A stretch of 64,000 bases of DNA from Gnetum montanum (taxonomy: Eukaryota; Streptophyta; Gnetopsida; Gnetales; Gnetaceae). Location: the NCBI GenBank assembly GCA_015680685.1, contig MNCI01017783.1, positions 142,576 to 206,575 of the forward strand, read 5' to 3'. Below the pieces are notes generated by a model, which ran no database searches, was not told where the DNA came from, and saw nothing but the letters and a program-made list of their open reading frames with translations. Below are positions 49,146-60,719 of the stretch, piece by piece; positions within the stretch are counted from its first letter, which is position 1; the number at the start of each line of letters is the position of its first letter. Both the position numbers and the translations under genes were made by a program.

Positions 49146-50530
49146 AAGTTTAAACCATAGGGGTGAACGTGAGGAGGGTGAGCCATGTGTCTTATTTCAT
49201 AATATTCTTATATATATATATATAAGTTCGGGTGTTAATAGGGGCCAACGTAAACCATTGGTAATGGTGTGTACATACATTTTTGTTTTATATTTTAAAA
49301 AGGGGGGCCAGCGTCCCCAAAAATAGGGTCAATGTGGGCATTAGCTCTTGAATACTTTATTTTATTTTATTTATTATTATTTTTCATTGTTTTTGTTTGG
49401 GTATGGACGTATGTTCTATAGGGTCAACGTAAAGGGTCAATCTATTAATTTTATTATTATTGTTTTGGTGAAATAAAGGGGGTCAACGTTACTAGAATCA
49501 AGGGCAACATTGTATATTTTATTTTATTATATTTATTTTTGTTTATTTTATTTTGTTATTTTCTTTGGTGGGCTTTTATCTTATGGGGTCAGCGTGACCC
49601 AAGAAGCCAACGTGTGTACAACATAATTTGAATTAAATTTCTATTATTTTTTTTTCTTAGAGGGGTTCAAGATACCTGTAATAAGGGGCAACGTGGTATA
49701 CTCCATTTTGTCATTCTTATTATTTTTTTTTATTTCTTTATTTTCATCGTTGTATATTTTTTTTGTCTTCAAGGGCTTGGGTGCTTCACGCCCAGGGGTC
49801 AGCGTACAGGTTAGCATATGGTTAAAATTAACCCAAAGGTGCGATAAAATTAATCAAAAACTTAATATGCAAATTACCAAGGGGGATATAAAAGGGGCAA
49901 ACGGTAGACAAAGAAAAATTGTAGTCGTGAACCAAGCAAACAAATTGCAGTGTGAACATGAAAAAAAAATTTGCAGCGTGAACATAGAAACAATGCAGCA
50001 TGAACAGAGAAAAATTTGCAACGTGAACATAGAAACAATGCAGCATGAACAGAGAAAAATTTGCAGAAACAGTGCAGTGTGAACATGAAAAAAAATTTGC
50101 AGCGTGAACATAAAACAATGCAGCGTGAACAGAGAAAAATTTGCAGCATGAACAGAGAAAAATTGCAGCGTACAACAGAGAAAAATTTGCAGCGCACAAT
50201 AGAGAAAAATTTGCATTGTGAACCAAAAAGAATTGTTTGCAGCAACGTGAACCCAACAGTAGCAGCGTGAACCAAGCAAGGAGATTGTTTGCAGTAGTGT
50301 GAACCCAACAGGGCCAACGTCAACCAAGCAGGGCCAGCGCCAACCAAACTAAGCCATACTTGGATCTATACGCGGTTGTTCAGATTTCCAACGTGCTGAG
50401 TCAGACCTGCAACTGCGACGTTCAGATTTGCAAGATCCACAGCATTCTAGACCGGATCTGAAGCATACGAAGTCAGATCCGCGTCTGGATCTGATCCATA
50501 GCTTGTAAGATCTACAGATCTACAGCACCT
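49146..50530. repeat. Repeat-rich region upstream of the H antisense gene
   Basis: 49,225-49,810: GGGGTCAACGT-type motifs about every 60-120 bp, separated by T/A-rich runs (TTTATTTTATT). 49,940-50,290: degenerate units of GCAGCGTGAACAGAGAAAAATTT, about 20-35 bp apart. 50,365-50,530: AGATCTG/CAGATCC motifs. Minus ORFs of 142-157 codons at 49,828-50,347 are translations of the GCAGCGTGAAC repeat and are rejected. Confidence 0.75.
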
Positions 50531-53500
50531 GGAGAAGGATGGGCAAGGGCAAGCACGAAAACAAGGGGAAAAAGGAGCAACTCTAACGTTCGTAGCAGAA
50601 AGTGAGGAGATGTTCCAGAGTCTTCCTCAACCAAGGATCCTGTCATGGGGCTGATCTATGCGCAGGTACACTTCCGTTACATTTTTTAATTCATGCCTTT
50701 GTTGTTACTCTTAGTTATTGTCTCGATGTATATATTGTGAACGTCCGCATGCAACGTGTGCGTGTCCAGTACAGCATGTACTTGGCAGCGTGTGTGTCTT
50801 TGGACCGAGTGTGTGCATTCTGGGCATTTTCATTAGAAACAGGGTCTATTTAGGATAGATTTTGGGTTGAATCTGTCTTCAGTGTGTACCTCTATTGTTG
50901 GTATCTGATTTTCTATGACGTGCAGATTTTTTTCTTGTGTTTGGTGATGGGCCGTGTATTCACATTGTATGGCCAACGTGTAGGATCTGGATGCATAACA
51001 TACAGGCTTCATGGGTGCCATATTTTCTAAGTGTTGAACTGGTGAACTGTCAGCGTATACCTAAAATTTTCTAAGTATGAAGCATGCAGTGTACACCCAA
51101 AAAACTTTTCTAAGTATGGAGCATGCAACGTACATCCAAAAAATTTTCTAAGTATGGAGCATGCATCGTACACCTAAAAGTTTTCTAAGTATGGAGCATG
51201 CAGCGCACATCTAAAAAATTTTCTAAGTATGAAGCATGCAGCGTACACCTAAAAATTTTCTAAGTATGGAGCATGCAGCACACACCTAAAAATTTTCTAA
51301 GTATTAAATATGTGAAGTTAAATGTTATGTCAACTGGATGTTAATCTTAACTGTTGATCATGGTTGATCTACATGATACGTCCACTGGGGCTTTAGGGTG
51401 TATGTTTGTAATACGAGTTTATTTGTATGTTTATACATAGGTGTGATGTGCTCTACTTACTTTAGGTGGTATTGGTGTCAACTTATTTTTCTTAACTCCA
51501 AGATAGATGGCAGTTTAAGGCTTTACCGGGCCATGATGGCAGTTTAAGGCCATACTGGGCCGTAAGGTATTGTGTTTTGAAATTTGTCTCTCTCTTTTTT
51601 ATTCGTTGATGTTTATGTGTTTACCACGGATTTTTGATTGTGCGCAGGGGACATAAACCTTTTTTGTTGGTTATAGAGCTCATGGGGGTGCTCACATGGT
51701 TTGGTGCTGTGCAACCTGATGCTCCTCCACATGACATGGCGATCATGTCAGAAGCATTATGGTTCCATTCAGGTGCTAGCGAGTTCTTAGCAATTGTCCT
51801 ACAATACTTCAGTGTTGTGATATGGTCTCATTTAAGTGAACAATTAGCACGAAGTGTTATTGAAACCATATTACCTGGCTCGTACAATGAGATATTAGTT
51901 TTCATGGTGGATATAGAAGAGGGACTGTTCAAGGTTGGGGACGGTCTTGCCAAAGGGCCTCGATCTACTCGTCCCTTAACCTGTTTGTGGGATTTACTTT
52001 CCTGCAACCATTATAACATAAATAGCCCTCTCTTTCTAGCTTTCTGTGCACACACATTGTTCCAAAATGCACCTGGTATAGTGTATCAAGTGTAAAGGTG
52101 AGCTCGTTTGATTTATCCTTGTCTCTTGAGTTAATGCTATTCTGTTATTTATGTGGGATGATTGCTCTCTCATAGGCTCCTATTTGATGTGAATGGAGAA
52201 TGCGAACATGATGATGGACTAAGCTTGACACGTACTGCTTTGGAGGCTTTTATGGTAGGCCCCACTCTTCGCGATGTCGTATTAGCTCAAACCAAGGGTG
52301 CTATCGTCCATTACCATCATCAATTTTCTAGGCCCTTTGAGCGATGTGAGGTTCGGGGATGGCTACATGTGGATTGGTCCCATAATGGTCCAATATTTCC
52401 TAAAGATGTTGGTAAGGCTGCAAGCATGCCTGATCTATTTAGTAGTGGTAAGTGATGATGTTTTGATATTTTATGTTTGTCTTTGCTTCCCCGTTGTTAA
52501 ACATGTTGTTGATCATTTCGCTTAACCTCTTTTTCACAGTGGATATTACTCCTGATGGAGCTGTTATCATAACTGACCGCACCGAGGGTACTTTGCACAT
52601 GAAGTTTGGGGAGACGAAGGATGCTCAAAGATGGTTGAATGATAAGGTGTCAAACCATGTCATCACTTTTCTAACTGATGCAGGTCTAATGCATCTTTTT
52701 ACTGCTTTGACTCCCAATATTCCCATGATCGAGATGGTTTCTATCATTGATTCATTCAACGAGGCAGTCACCTATTTTAGCACACGAGTTCGAGGGGTGA
52801 AGGTTGTTTTCCATTTGACCGCGGAGTTTTTCTCAGACCTCTTTGGTGTGCCAGTAGATGGTGCTAAAATTAGCATAGACAAAGCAACTAAAGAGGGCCA
52901 TATAATTGGTGAATTAGAGGAATGGCTAGGTATCAAGAAAGGTTCTAGGGGTTTCCCCATGCAAGGTAACACCAAAGTGATTGAAGTAAATGAATTGTAC
53001 TCATTGTTTAGGGCATGTGCATTCCCTAAGTCTCTCTCTCAAATAAGAACTCTTGGAGTAGAACCTATACGTATTATGCATTTAGTTCTAGAGACTGGGA
53101 TGCATTTCAACTGGGCGCAATTCTTACTTTCAGATTTCCATAGGGAGATTGTTAAATTACATGCCAACGTGGAGGCACAATCCCATTTTACGTTTGCGTT
53201 CTTTGCGGGTTACCTTCGTAGATTAGCTGAGTTTCTAGTAGTCCATGTAGGTAATGAGCATGTGTTAAGGGATCGTGCCCAGTTGTCTCGCCCATGGATA
53301 CAGCACTTATTCGATGTTACCCAGTCTCAAGATGTTCCCGAGTGTGTAGAGGAATCAATCTCCATTACAATCGAAGATACAGTTAGTGCTTCTCACCATA
53401 CACATGATAGTGTGGGGTTGGAACTAGCTAATGTACCTTACTATGCTAGGAGAGTTGATCGAGTCATTAAGGAAACAGTCGGGGATAGCAAAATCTAAAG

Positions 53501-53601
53501 TGATGAGACCTAAGCGCCCCAAGGAACCTACACCTGAAGTTTATCTACTACTGATGAAGTGTATAAAGTTCAAGTTGCCCGCACGTGGTGAGTGTTTTAT
53601 G

Positions 53602-53635
<34 letters not shown>

Positions 53636-55283
53636 TTGTTTTATTTTCTTTTTATTGGTACCATGTTAATTGTGAACTTATAAATGTTATCTACAGCAAC
53701 TCCTGAAAGAGGGAGGGAAGAATCAGCTCTGGTTATGGAAAGAGAAGAGATCCCCACCGATCAGGGGGAGGACGAAGCCGGTGTTGACAAAATCGGGGAG
53801 ATCCACATTCCTACAAAGGAACGTATGGAAGAGTATGTGGAGGAACGTATAGAGGCAGCCATGGATAAGGGTCTATCGGCAATCAGGATGGAGAGCATGA
53901 GAACATAGATAGCTTCCTAGAGGAGAATTTACCTCTTGGTGATTCACCAAAGTTGAATGATCAAGGAATATTTGGTAAGCTTCATTGATTAATTCTATAT
54001 TTTTCTAATTTATGCCCCTGCTTTTTTTTGTTTTTTGACTTCATAAATATATATATATATATATATTATGTGTTACAAGACTTAGACGCTGAAACTATGG
54101 AGGCCTCTAGTGTTCGAGTGAGAGTACCCATGTTAAAACCACCTATTTAAATAGTAACCACAGTTGGTCCATCGTCTCTAGATGAACCTGACACTTGGAT
54201 CGAGATGCCAAACAAAACAGATTTTGTTAAGGGCATAATGGATGAAGTGGTTAATCGTATTCAAGAGGCTAATCCTGAGCTGGGTACTTACCTTAAATGC
54301 TTTGAGTTCCTTCGTTTTCGTTGTTGATTTTGATATTGAACAGGCCAAGTGATGTTTCTTGGATTAATAGGAGCAAAGCTTAAATGGGACCCGTTCGAGG
54401 CAACCCACATTGATGGCCTACCTGAACTTCCTCCAGAGATCGGACAAGTTCAAAGGAAGATCTATGACGTGGTTGCAGGGTGCGTGGTACAGAATGCTAG
54501 ATCTCTTTGGACTTGTAGACACTTGATTGAACAGCTCTGGTTGCAGGTTCAAATGGCCAAGAAGGAGAAAGCCAAGCTAGTAGAAGAACAAAATGACTAT
54601 AAGTCTCGTTATGATTTTGCGGTTACTAGGTTGGCTGGGGATAGTACTTGGCACACCTCAGAGATTACCTATGCTAGATACTGGAATGTATTGAATAGCA
54701 AGGTAAAGGTGGTCTAGGAGCTAGCTGAACGCAAGGCCCAAATTGATTTTTTGAATAGAAAATGTCAAGATTGGAAAGCCTTTGCGGGTAAGGTGAAAAA
54801 GTGGGGCCAGGATGAAAAAGACCACAAATATCAATACAAGAAGTGGCTGAAAGAGGCGTCCATTGAGCACCGTCAATTGGAAATGTTCATGGAAGGTTTG
54901 GGTTTTCAATCTTCCTATAAAAAATTCAAAGAATGTACAGAAGTGGGGAATCCCCTGAGAGAATCGTCACTACTGCTTCCGGGGAGGTATCTGTACGCAC
55001 TTTCCCTCTTCAACGTCCTTCCTGGATGACGGTAGACAAAAGCAAAGTATTAGCCAACGTGGACCTGGGCCTTGAAGATTTGGATTGGTCCGTTGTACCT
55101 GAAGAAGAAATTCTACATCGTATAGAATTTGGCCTAAGGCCTTCTTCTGTGAGTATTAGTCTTGCAACCTTTTGTCATTTTCTAGTTAATTAAATTTCTC
55201 CTTTTTGTTTTGTTTGCTGACTAGTTGTTTCTTTACAGGGTGGCAATGAGTATGATGATGGTGGCCCCAGTGGAGCAAGATAG
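50530..55283 (+). pseudogene. Antisense, multi-exon additional gene of element H
   Basis: Exons: 1 (about 50,530-50,665), 2 51,648-52,097, 3 52,176-52,447, 4 52,540-53,587, 5 53,697-53,974, 6 54,080-54,283, 7 54,371-55,148, 8 55,239-55,283, all with GT donors and AG acceptors. Exons 2-8 total 3,075 nt, about 1,025 codons. Exon 2: FSVVIWSHLSEQLARSVIET. Exon 4: RGVKVVFHLTAEFFSDLFGV, PVDGAKISIDKATKEGHIIG, LETGMHFNWAQFLL and FTFAFFAGYLRRLAEFLVV. Exon 5 is acidic and charged. Exon 7: predicted coiled-coil (RSLWTCRHLIEQLWLQVQMA, KKWGQDEKDHKYQYKKWLKE). Exon 8: Gly-rich end DDGGPSGAR. Defects: TAA near the end of exon 2, frame changes in exons 4, 5 and 7, TAG in exon 7. The role is unknown; a captured or transposon-associated plant protein is an inference. 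Confidence 0.8.
51045..51300 (+). repeat. 38-bp tandem repeat in intron 1 of the H antisense gene
   Basis: Six to seven units with core AAAATTTTCTAAGTATGGAG then CATGCAGCGTACACCT. CTAAGTATG starts at about 51,071, 51,110, 51,148, 51,185, 51,223 and 51,260. The core is shared with the 43-bp leader repeat of H (60,230-60,580) and with the 35-bp array in intron 1 of the F gene. Confidence 0.9.
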
Positions 55284-56024
55284 AATGATGGAGATGAGCT
55301 TGGGTATCAAGCCCCTCCTGGCAATGTTTAAATTGACTTATTATTGTTAATAGATTTGCTAATTTTGGGTTGTAACTTTGTGGGTTGTGTGAAGCAAATG
55401 TATGAACATTGTTAAGATTTGATATTATAAACTTATACATTCATGCATTTTTTTTGTTATTTTTCTATTATTCAAGTTTTTTTTTAAGTTTTGTCCAAAC
55501 TTTTGATAAACACAAGTGTAACCGCAAAATATTTTTTTTTTATTTTTATATTTATGTTTTTTTTTTGTTATTTTAATTGTTTGCAAATGTAAGAGTGAAT
55601 GTAACTAAGACGATAACAGTGTAGAGGCAATGTAAAGGGCATAGTAATTTGTAAAGAAAGGATGTAACTATACGTGCAAAGAAAGAATGTAATCTTAAAG
55701 AAATCAAAATGTAACTTGTTCTAGTTTAAGGCCATTTCGGGCCATGAGTGTCAGTTTAAAGTCATGACGGACTTTAGCAATGGCATTCTAGTTTAAGGCC
55801 ATTTCAAGCCAAAAGAAAACGAGAGAGGTTTAAACTGTTTCTGTGGGTTTTAGAATGAACCGGCCATTTTTTATCGTGGCTAGCTTTATGTCATTGCGGA
55901 TATGTGGTATTTTAACGTCTTTCTGGACAAGTAGTAGTTTAACGTCATTTCAGACACTTGTAGTTTAACGTCATTTCGGACGCGATTGTAGTTTAACGTC
56001 ATTTCGGACGATTAGTGGGGAATG
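55284..56024. repeat. Spacer of H between antisense gene and protease, with AGTTTAACGTCATTTCGGAC cluster
   Basis: No gene. The first 400 bp is T-rich. At 55,730-56,020 about seven copies of TAGTTTAACGTCATTTCGGAC-like sequence occur, three of them nearly identical (55,928-56,010). The complement matches the motif in the same position of F (34,420-34,660). Confidence 0.8.
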
Positions 56025-59000
56025 TCAATGATTTAGTGATTTTTTGATTTTTCGTATTTTAACTTTGGGGGTAGGACTAATGGGTGTGATTCTGTATTCG
56101 GCATCTCCTTTGCTAATTACATTGAATGGTAATTTAGACCAGGAGACATCTGGGGAAATGGGCTCTATGTCTAACGAAGTATGTACAATTTGGGCGGCTT
56201 TCATGTCAAGTGAAGTTTCTTTTATTTCAAGAGGATCATGGTTTATGAGCTGGTTGTCACTTTGGTTTTCATTTGTTGCATGTTCTTGCTTTGGTTGTTC
56301 AATGGTTGTGTCTTTTTAAGGCTCATTTAGAACATGGTCGTTTTCAGGCTCTTCGAATTTAACTTCGGAGCCTTGGCCTGAGTCAGTGTGTGAAGAGATG
56401 GTGGATGTAGCCGCATCCCTATGTATGATGATCTCACCACCTTCGTAAGGTAGGTGGATCTCTTGATGTATAGGGGATGATACTGCTTTTAATTGGGCTA
56501 ACCAAGGTTGTCCCAATATTAAGTTAAAACCAGGCATCTCATCAATGATCACAAACTCTGCAGATGTGGGGAACCGGTCCCCTGATATGAAATTCAAAGT
56601 GAGCGTTCCTCTGACTACTACACGCAACCCACTAAACGATTTCAGACATGTGGTGGAAGTTGGTTTTATTTGCTCGGTTAGCCCTAACTATTCGATGACG
56701 GGGTAAGGTACTACGTTTGTAGCTGCTCCATCATCTATGTGCACGCTATGTATTTTAAATTGGTTTACTTGTATCGATATAAACATGGGTGTGGTGGTGA
56801 CTTCTCTAGTTTCTTCATCTATTTTGATGTCTTTTGTATGGAAGCCTAATGATTTTGATTGTAACCCTTGAGGCGGAGACATTATGGCATGGATTGAGAG
56901 TTCGTTTGTGGGTAAGTCTTCAATGACAAGGGTTGATGTTAACATTCACACTAAAGCTTCACGATGTACTTGAGAAGTCATCATGAGGTCATACAAGCTT
57001 AGGGATGTATTCTTTTGTTTGCGCACTTGTGTGACCTACGTTAGGGCTGTGGCCAAGTCTTTACTATTGGGTACAGTTTTGTTAGTAGCAACTTGGTCCA
57101 TGGGACCCAACAGTTTTATTTCATGCGGAGTAGTCTTCATAGGATCTCCTACAACTGTTGATTTTAATGTATCCAACATGACTGATGGTTTTCCTTCATA
57201 ACTCATGCTTGGCTCATTCAGTGTCTGAGCCATGGGTACAGTGTTGAGGGGAGTGGGTTTTGGTGGTCCCAATGCAAGACGTTGACGTTCTTTCTCCAAG
57301 CGTTCCCTTGTGAGCCTGTCAGCGATGCATTCTCGTGAAGGTCGTGGAGGAACAGTTGGCCTCTGAACGTTAGGTTGTTTTGGAACCTGGATTACGAATG
57401 GAGTGGGTTTGGTTTATTGATGAATAGCAGGAGGTGGCAGTGTGTCAAGATGTTTGGGCACCCTAACAACATATGGTGTCAATTTAGCTTGGGTTCGTGG
57501 GGTGGGAGTTTGAGGTTGCACCTCTATGGTTGCAACCGTGGGTGGTACCCGAACCACATAGGGAGTGGGATGGGGAAGTGGTTGCACACTTGCGATTGTG
57601 TTAACATGAGGCATATGGATGACGAACGATTTTTGAGGCGTAGGTGGGTTGTAAGTGGGGTATGATGGTTGTGATGGGGATGTTGACTCTATACAAGGAA
57701 CATGAACTATAAAGGGTCTTCTTGGTTCTTGTTGGTCATTTCCTACGTGGATTGTGTTAATTACGTATGAAGCTTCCTTTATGTTAAGGGGATCTTTATA
57801 TACACCCATAGATTGGTTTTGTGGTTTAACCGGGTTGGATTCATCAAATGTTATTTCTCCCCTATTGATCATGCATTGTATGTCTTGTTTCAATGTGAAA
57901 CAAAAATCGGTACCATGCCCGTTGCGTTGATGGTATTCACAAAACCGATCTAGCCTAAAGCCTCTTGGAACAGGAGGCTCGTTTGGTGTAGCCAAGCTCG
58001 GGTTTTTGACCAATTCGCAGAATCGACCATGTTTCTAGACCGCCGCAGGAGACATCTGCTTATGCTTCATGATCCCAGCCTTCAAGAGTTGATCAAAAAG
58101 TTGTGAAGGCTTCATGGACAGGGGTGTGTATTGGGAGGGGTCTTTTCTTTCAAAGGTTCATGCGGGACCCGCAGTAGTAGTCTGTGATGAGGATGGTTTA
58201 GGTATATATGCAAGAGTAGTTCTTTCATAGTTGGCAGGGGTAGTAGGTGGTTTACCTTGCTATCCCACATTAGTATGTTGAGTTTCCGCTACTGCTGCTA
58301 CGGTTGCCTTAGCCTTCTCTTTATCTTTTTTAGTATGTTGATTTTTAAAGGCTGAGTAGGCGGGGTCATGGCTATTCTGTGCAGCCTCTTCTCTGTTCTT
58401 TATTTGCACGAAAGCTTTGCTTAGAGTGCACGCATTTAAATAGTATAGTTTAGATTTCACGAAATCATTTACGGCTCCCTTTAGGATGGTGAGTAAGTTT
58501 GTTTCGGGGATTGGTTCATGAAGTTCGTTTAGCGCAGCACTCCATCTCTGAATAAATTTTTGTATAGGTGCTTGTTTTACCTGTATCAGACTGTCCAAGG
58601 TTGCTTCAGGTTTCAGGTTGTATTTAAACCTAGTAACAAACTGGTGTAAGAGATCCTCCAAAGAGGATATGGAGTTACGAGGCAAGGCTCGGTACCAGTC
58701 TAAAGCTCTCCTAGTGACGAACATGGCAAAAACACTTAAGATTGCATGGGGCCATGCCTGAAGCAATAAACATTCTAGTCTAAATGTGACCAGATGGACG
58801 TTGGGTTCTCCTTCCCCTTTGTATTTGGTTAGTTGAGGCAAAGAAACTCCTTTGGGCAGGGTCAATGGTGGTACCGAAGAGCTAATAGGATCATCTTGGT
58901 AAAAATCTAATACTTTAAGCTCTTCATTGTTGGCCATTTTGAGGTGCTTTACCTCATCGGTGAGTTCTTGCATCATCCTTTTAGCTTCAGCCCAGTCTTG

Positions 59001-60122
59001 GGCACTAGGTGAAGTGGTAGGTTGGTTATATTGTGTAGTATGCAAGTTAGATTATTGTACAGTGGGCAGGAAAGAAGAAAGTTGAGTGGTCAGAGGTTGC
59101 ACTTGTGGAATATTCATGGTGGGTGCTACTAAGGGCAGCATACTATAAGGGATAGGTTGTTGTTGTTGTTGTTGTCGTAATTGAGGGACGTTCATGGGTG
59201 GAATTGTAGGAGGTGGTATGCTGTAATGAAGGGGTTGATGCGGTTGCATGCCAGTCATGGCCCACTATCCAATTATGATTTGTGAGGGAACACCCTAAAC
59301 TTGTTGAGTTGAAGTGGTGAAGGATGTCCCTTGGATTTGTATTCATGATATATAGTGAGTAGATGTAGAAGCAGGTATCACACACGGCATCCCAATCACT
59401 TGGGGTGGGAAGGTCACTCCTACATTAGTTTGAGAGGGGGGTTGTTGGGGTTGTACTTGTAAGAGAGGGGATAACGTGGTGACCGGAGGAATAGTGGGGA
59501 TGGATATATTGAATTGAGTATCGGTCATAGGGAGAGTGGGAATAAGAGTGGATGCTTCCTGTTGAGGCACATGTGCTTGAGTGGTTTTAAATGAATGGAG
59601 GGACATGGTCTCCCCTATGAAAGGGTGAAATAATGGGTTCGCATAAGTATGCAGACTGAGAGTATGGTACGAATCCCCATGTTCAGACTGAGCCATGAAA
59701 TTATCTTCTTCATCTTCGTTTTGAGGTTGTACGGCGGATTTCCGCAAGGTTTGACTCCTAGCCATGAGGAGTTGGGATAGGAGTTCATGGTGGAATTCAG
59801 TGAGGGGGATGACATCATAGGCAGTGGGAATGAAGTCATGATCTCCTTTGTGAATTAACTCATAGTGTTTCTTTGCTTCCAGCTCGGCTCGGTCAATGGC
59901 CAGTTTAGCTTGGATTTTAACACAAATAAAATTATACTGTTCAAGCATTAAGATGGTGAACATGGGATCCATAACTTGTAGTCTCAATGACCGGCGAGAT
60001 GGCCCCTGAGGGTTGACCTCACCATGAGTCACTATCGGTCTGGTGGTGGTCACAGGGTATAAGATTGACGTGCCAAGGTCAAAGATGAGGAGAGAAGAAG
60101 TATTGGGGTTCGTAGGGTCCAT
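56025..60122 (-). pseudogene. Tat-like Gag-protease polyprotein of element H, single frame with stops
   Basis: Start ATG at 60,122 (MDPTNPNTSS), stop at 56,027-56,025: 4,098 nt in one frame with about eleven in-frame stops and no frameshift. N-terminus with EQYNFICVKIQAKLAIDRAE. Gln/Pro-rich stretch (59,500-59,050). Gag capsid domain (58,900-58,370) with ALDWYRALPRNSISSLEDLL and FIQRWSAALNELH. Knuckle CEYHQRNGHGTDFC (about 57,945-57,900, CX2HX4HX4C). Pro-rich tail. ALT-stop-VTQ (TAG where F has CAG) and EALV-stop-MLTS (TGA where F has CGA). Protease active site VHIDDGAATNVV (about 56,750-56,710), FNLILGQPWLAQLK, and conserved tail VSWSKLPFNV. It would form the particle and process polyproteins. 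Confidence 0.88.
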
Positions 60123-60229
60123 TTTACATGCTTTAAGTATGACAACGTAAACTAAAAAAAAAAATTGGTTAAGTGTTGGACTAGAAGCAAACAATCTTTC
60201 TAAGTGTTGGAACAACGTATACAGCATAA

Positions 60230-60600
60230 ATGGGAGAAAATTTGCCTAAGTGTTATCAGCGTATAGGTGTAAATGTGTGAAAATTTGACTAAGTGTTGTC
60301 AGCGTATAGGTGTAAACATGTGAAAATTTGACTAAGTGTTGTCAGCGTATAGGTGTAAATGTGTGAAAATTTGACTAAGTGTTGTCAGCGTATAGGTGTA
60401 AACGTGTGAAAATTTGACTAAGTGTTGTCAGCGTATAGGTGTAAACATGAGAAAATTTGGCTAAGTGTTAGAACAGTGTATAGGTGCAAACGTGAGAAAA
60501 TTTGGCTAAGTGTTAGAACAGCATATAGGTGTAAACATGCAAAAAATTTGGTTAAGTATTGGACTGTATGGTGAACAGCGTATAGGAGGTGAATAACAGC
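60230..60600. repeat. 43-bp tandem repeat in the leader of H
   Basis: On plus, units run CAGCGTATAGGTGTAAA then AAAATTTGACTAAGTGTTG. CAGCG starts at about 60,257, 60,300, 60,343, 60,386 and 60,429, an exact 43-bp period, with further decayed copies to 60,600. It lies directly 5' of gag in sense orientation. Short ORFs such as 60,612-60,418 are repeat translations. Confidence 0.92.
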
Positions 60601-60719
60601 GTATGATGTCAAAGGTAAGGAAATCAGAGTTTGAATGCTAACAAAAGAGATGAACTATAGCGTATACAAGAAAAACTGAAATTTGGCCAAGGGAAATAGT
60701 TAAGATGCAGCGTGTACCT

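Noticed and set aside
48577-49326. ORFs of 181-249 codons across the N gap
   Set aside because: Open only because N cannot encode stops.
49828-50347. Three minus ORFs of 142-157 codons with repeated FSLFMLHCF-like strings
   Set aside because: They translate the GCAGCGTGAACAGAGAAAAATTT repeat; different frames give equivalent strings and there is no domain.
60230-60600. CRISPR-like 43-bp periodic array
   Set aside because: Units are repeated in full with no unique spacers; it is leader satellite DNA.
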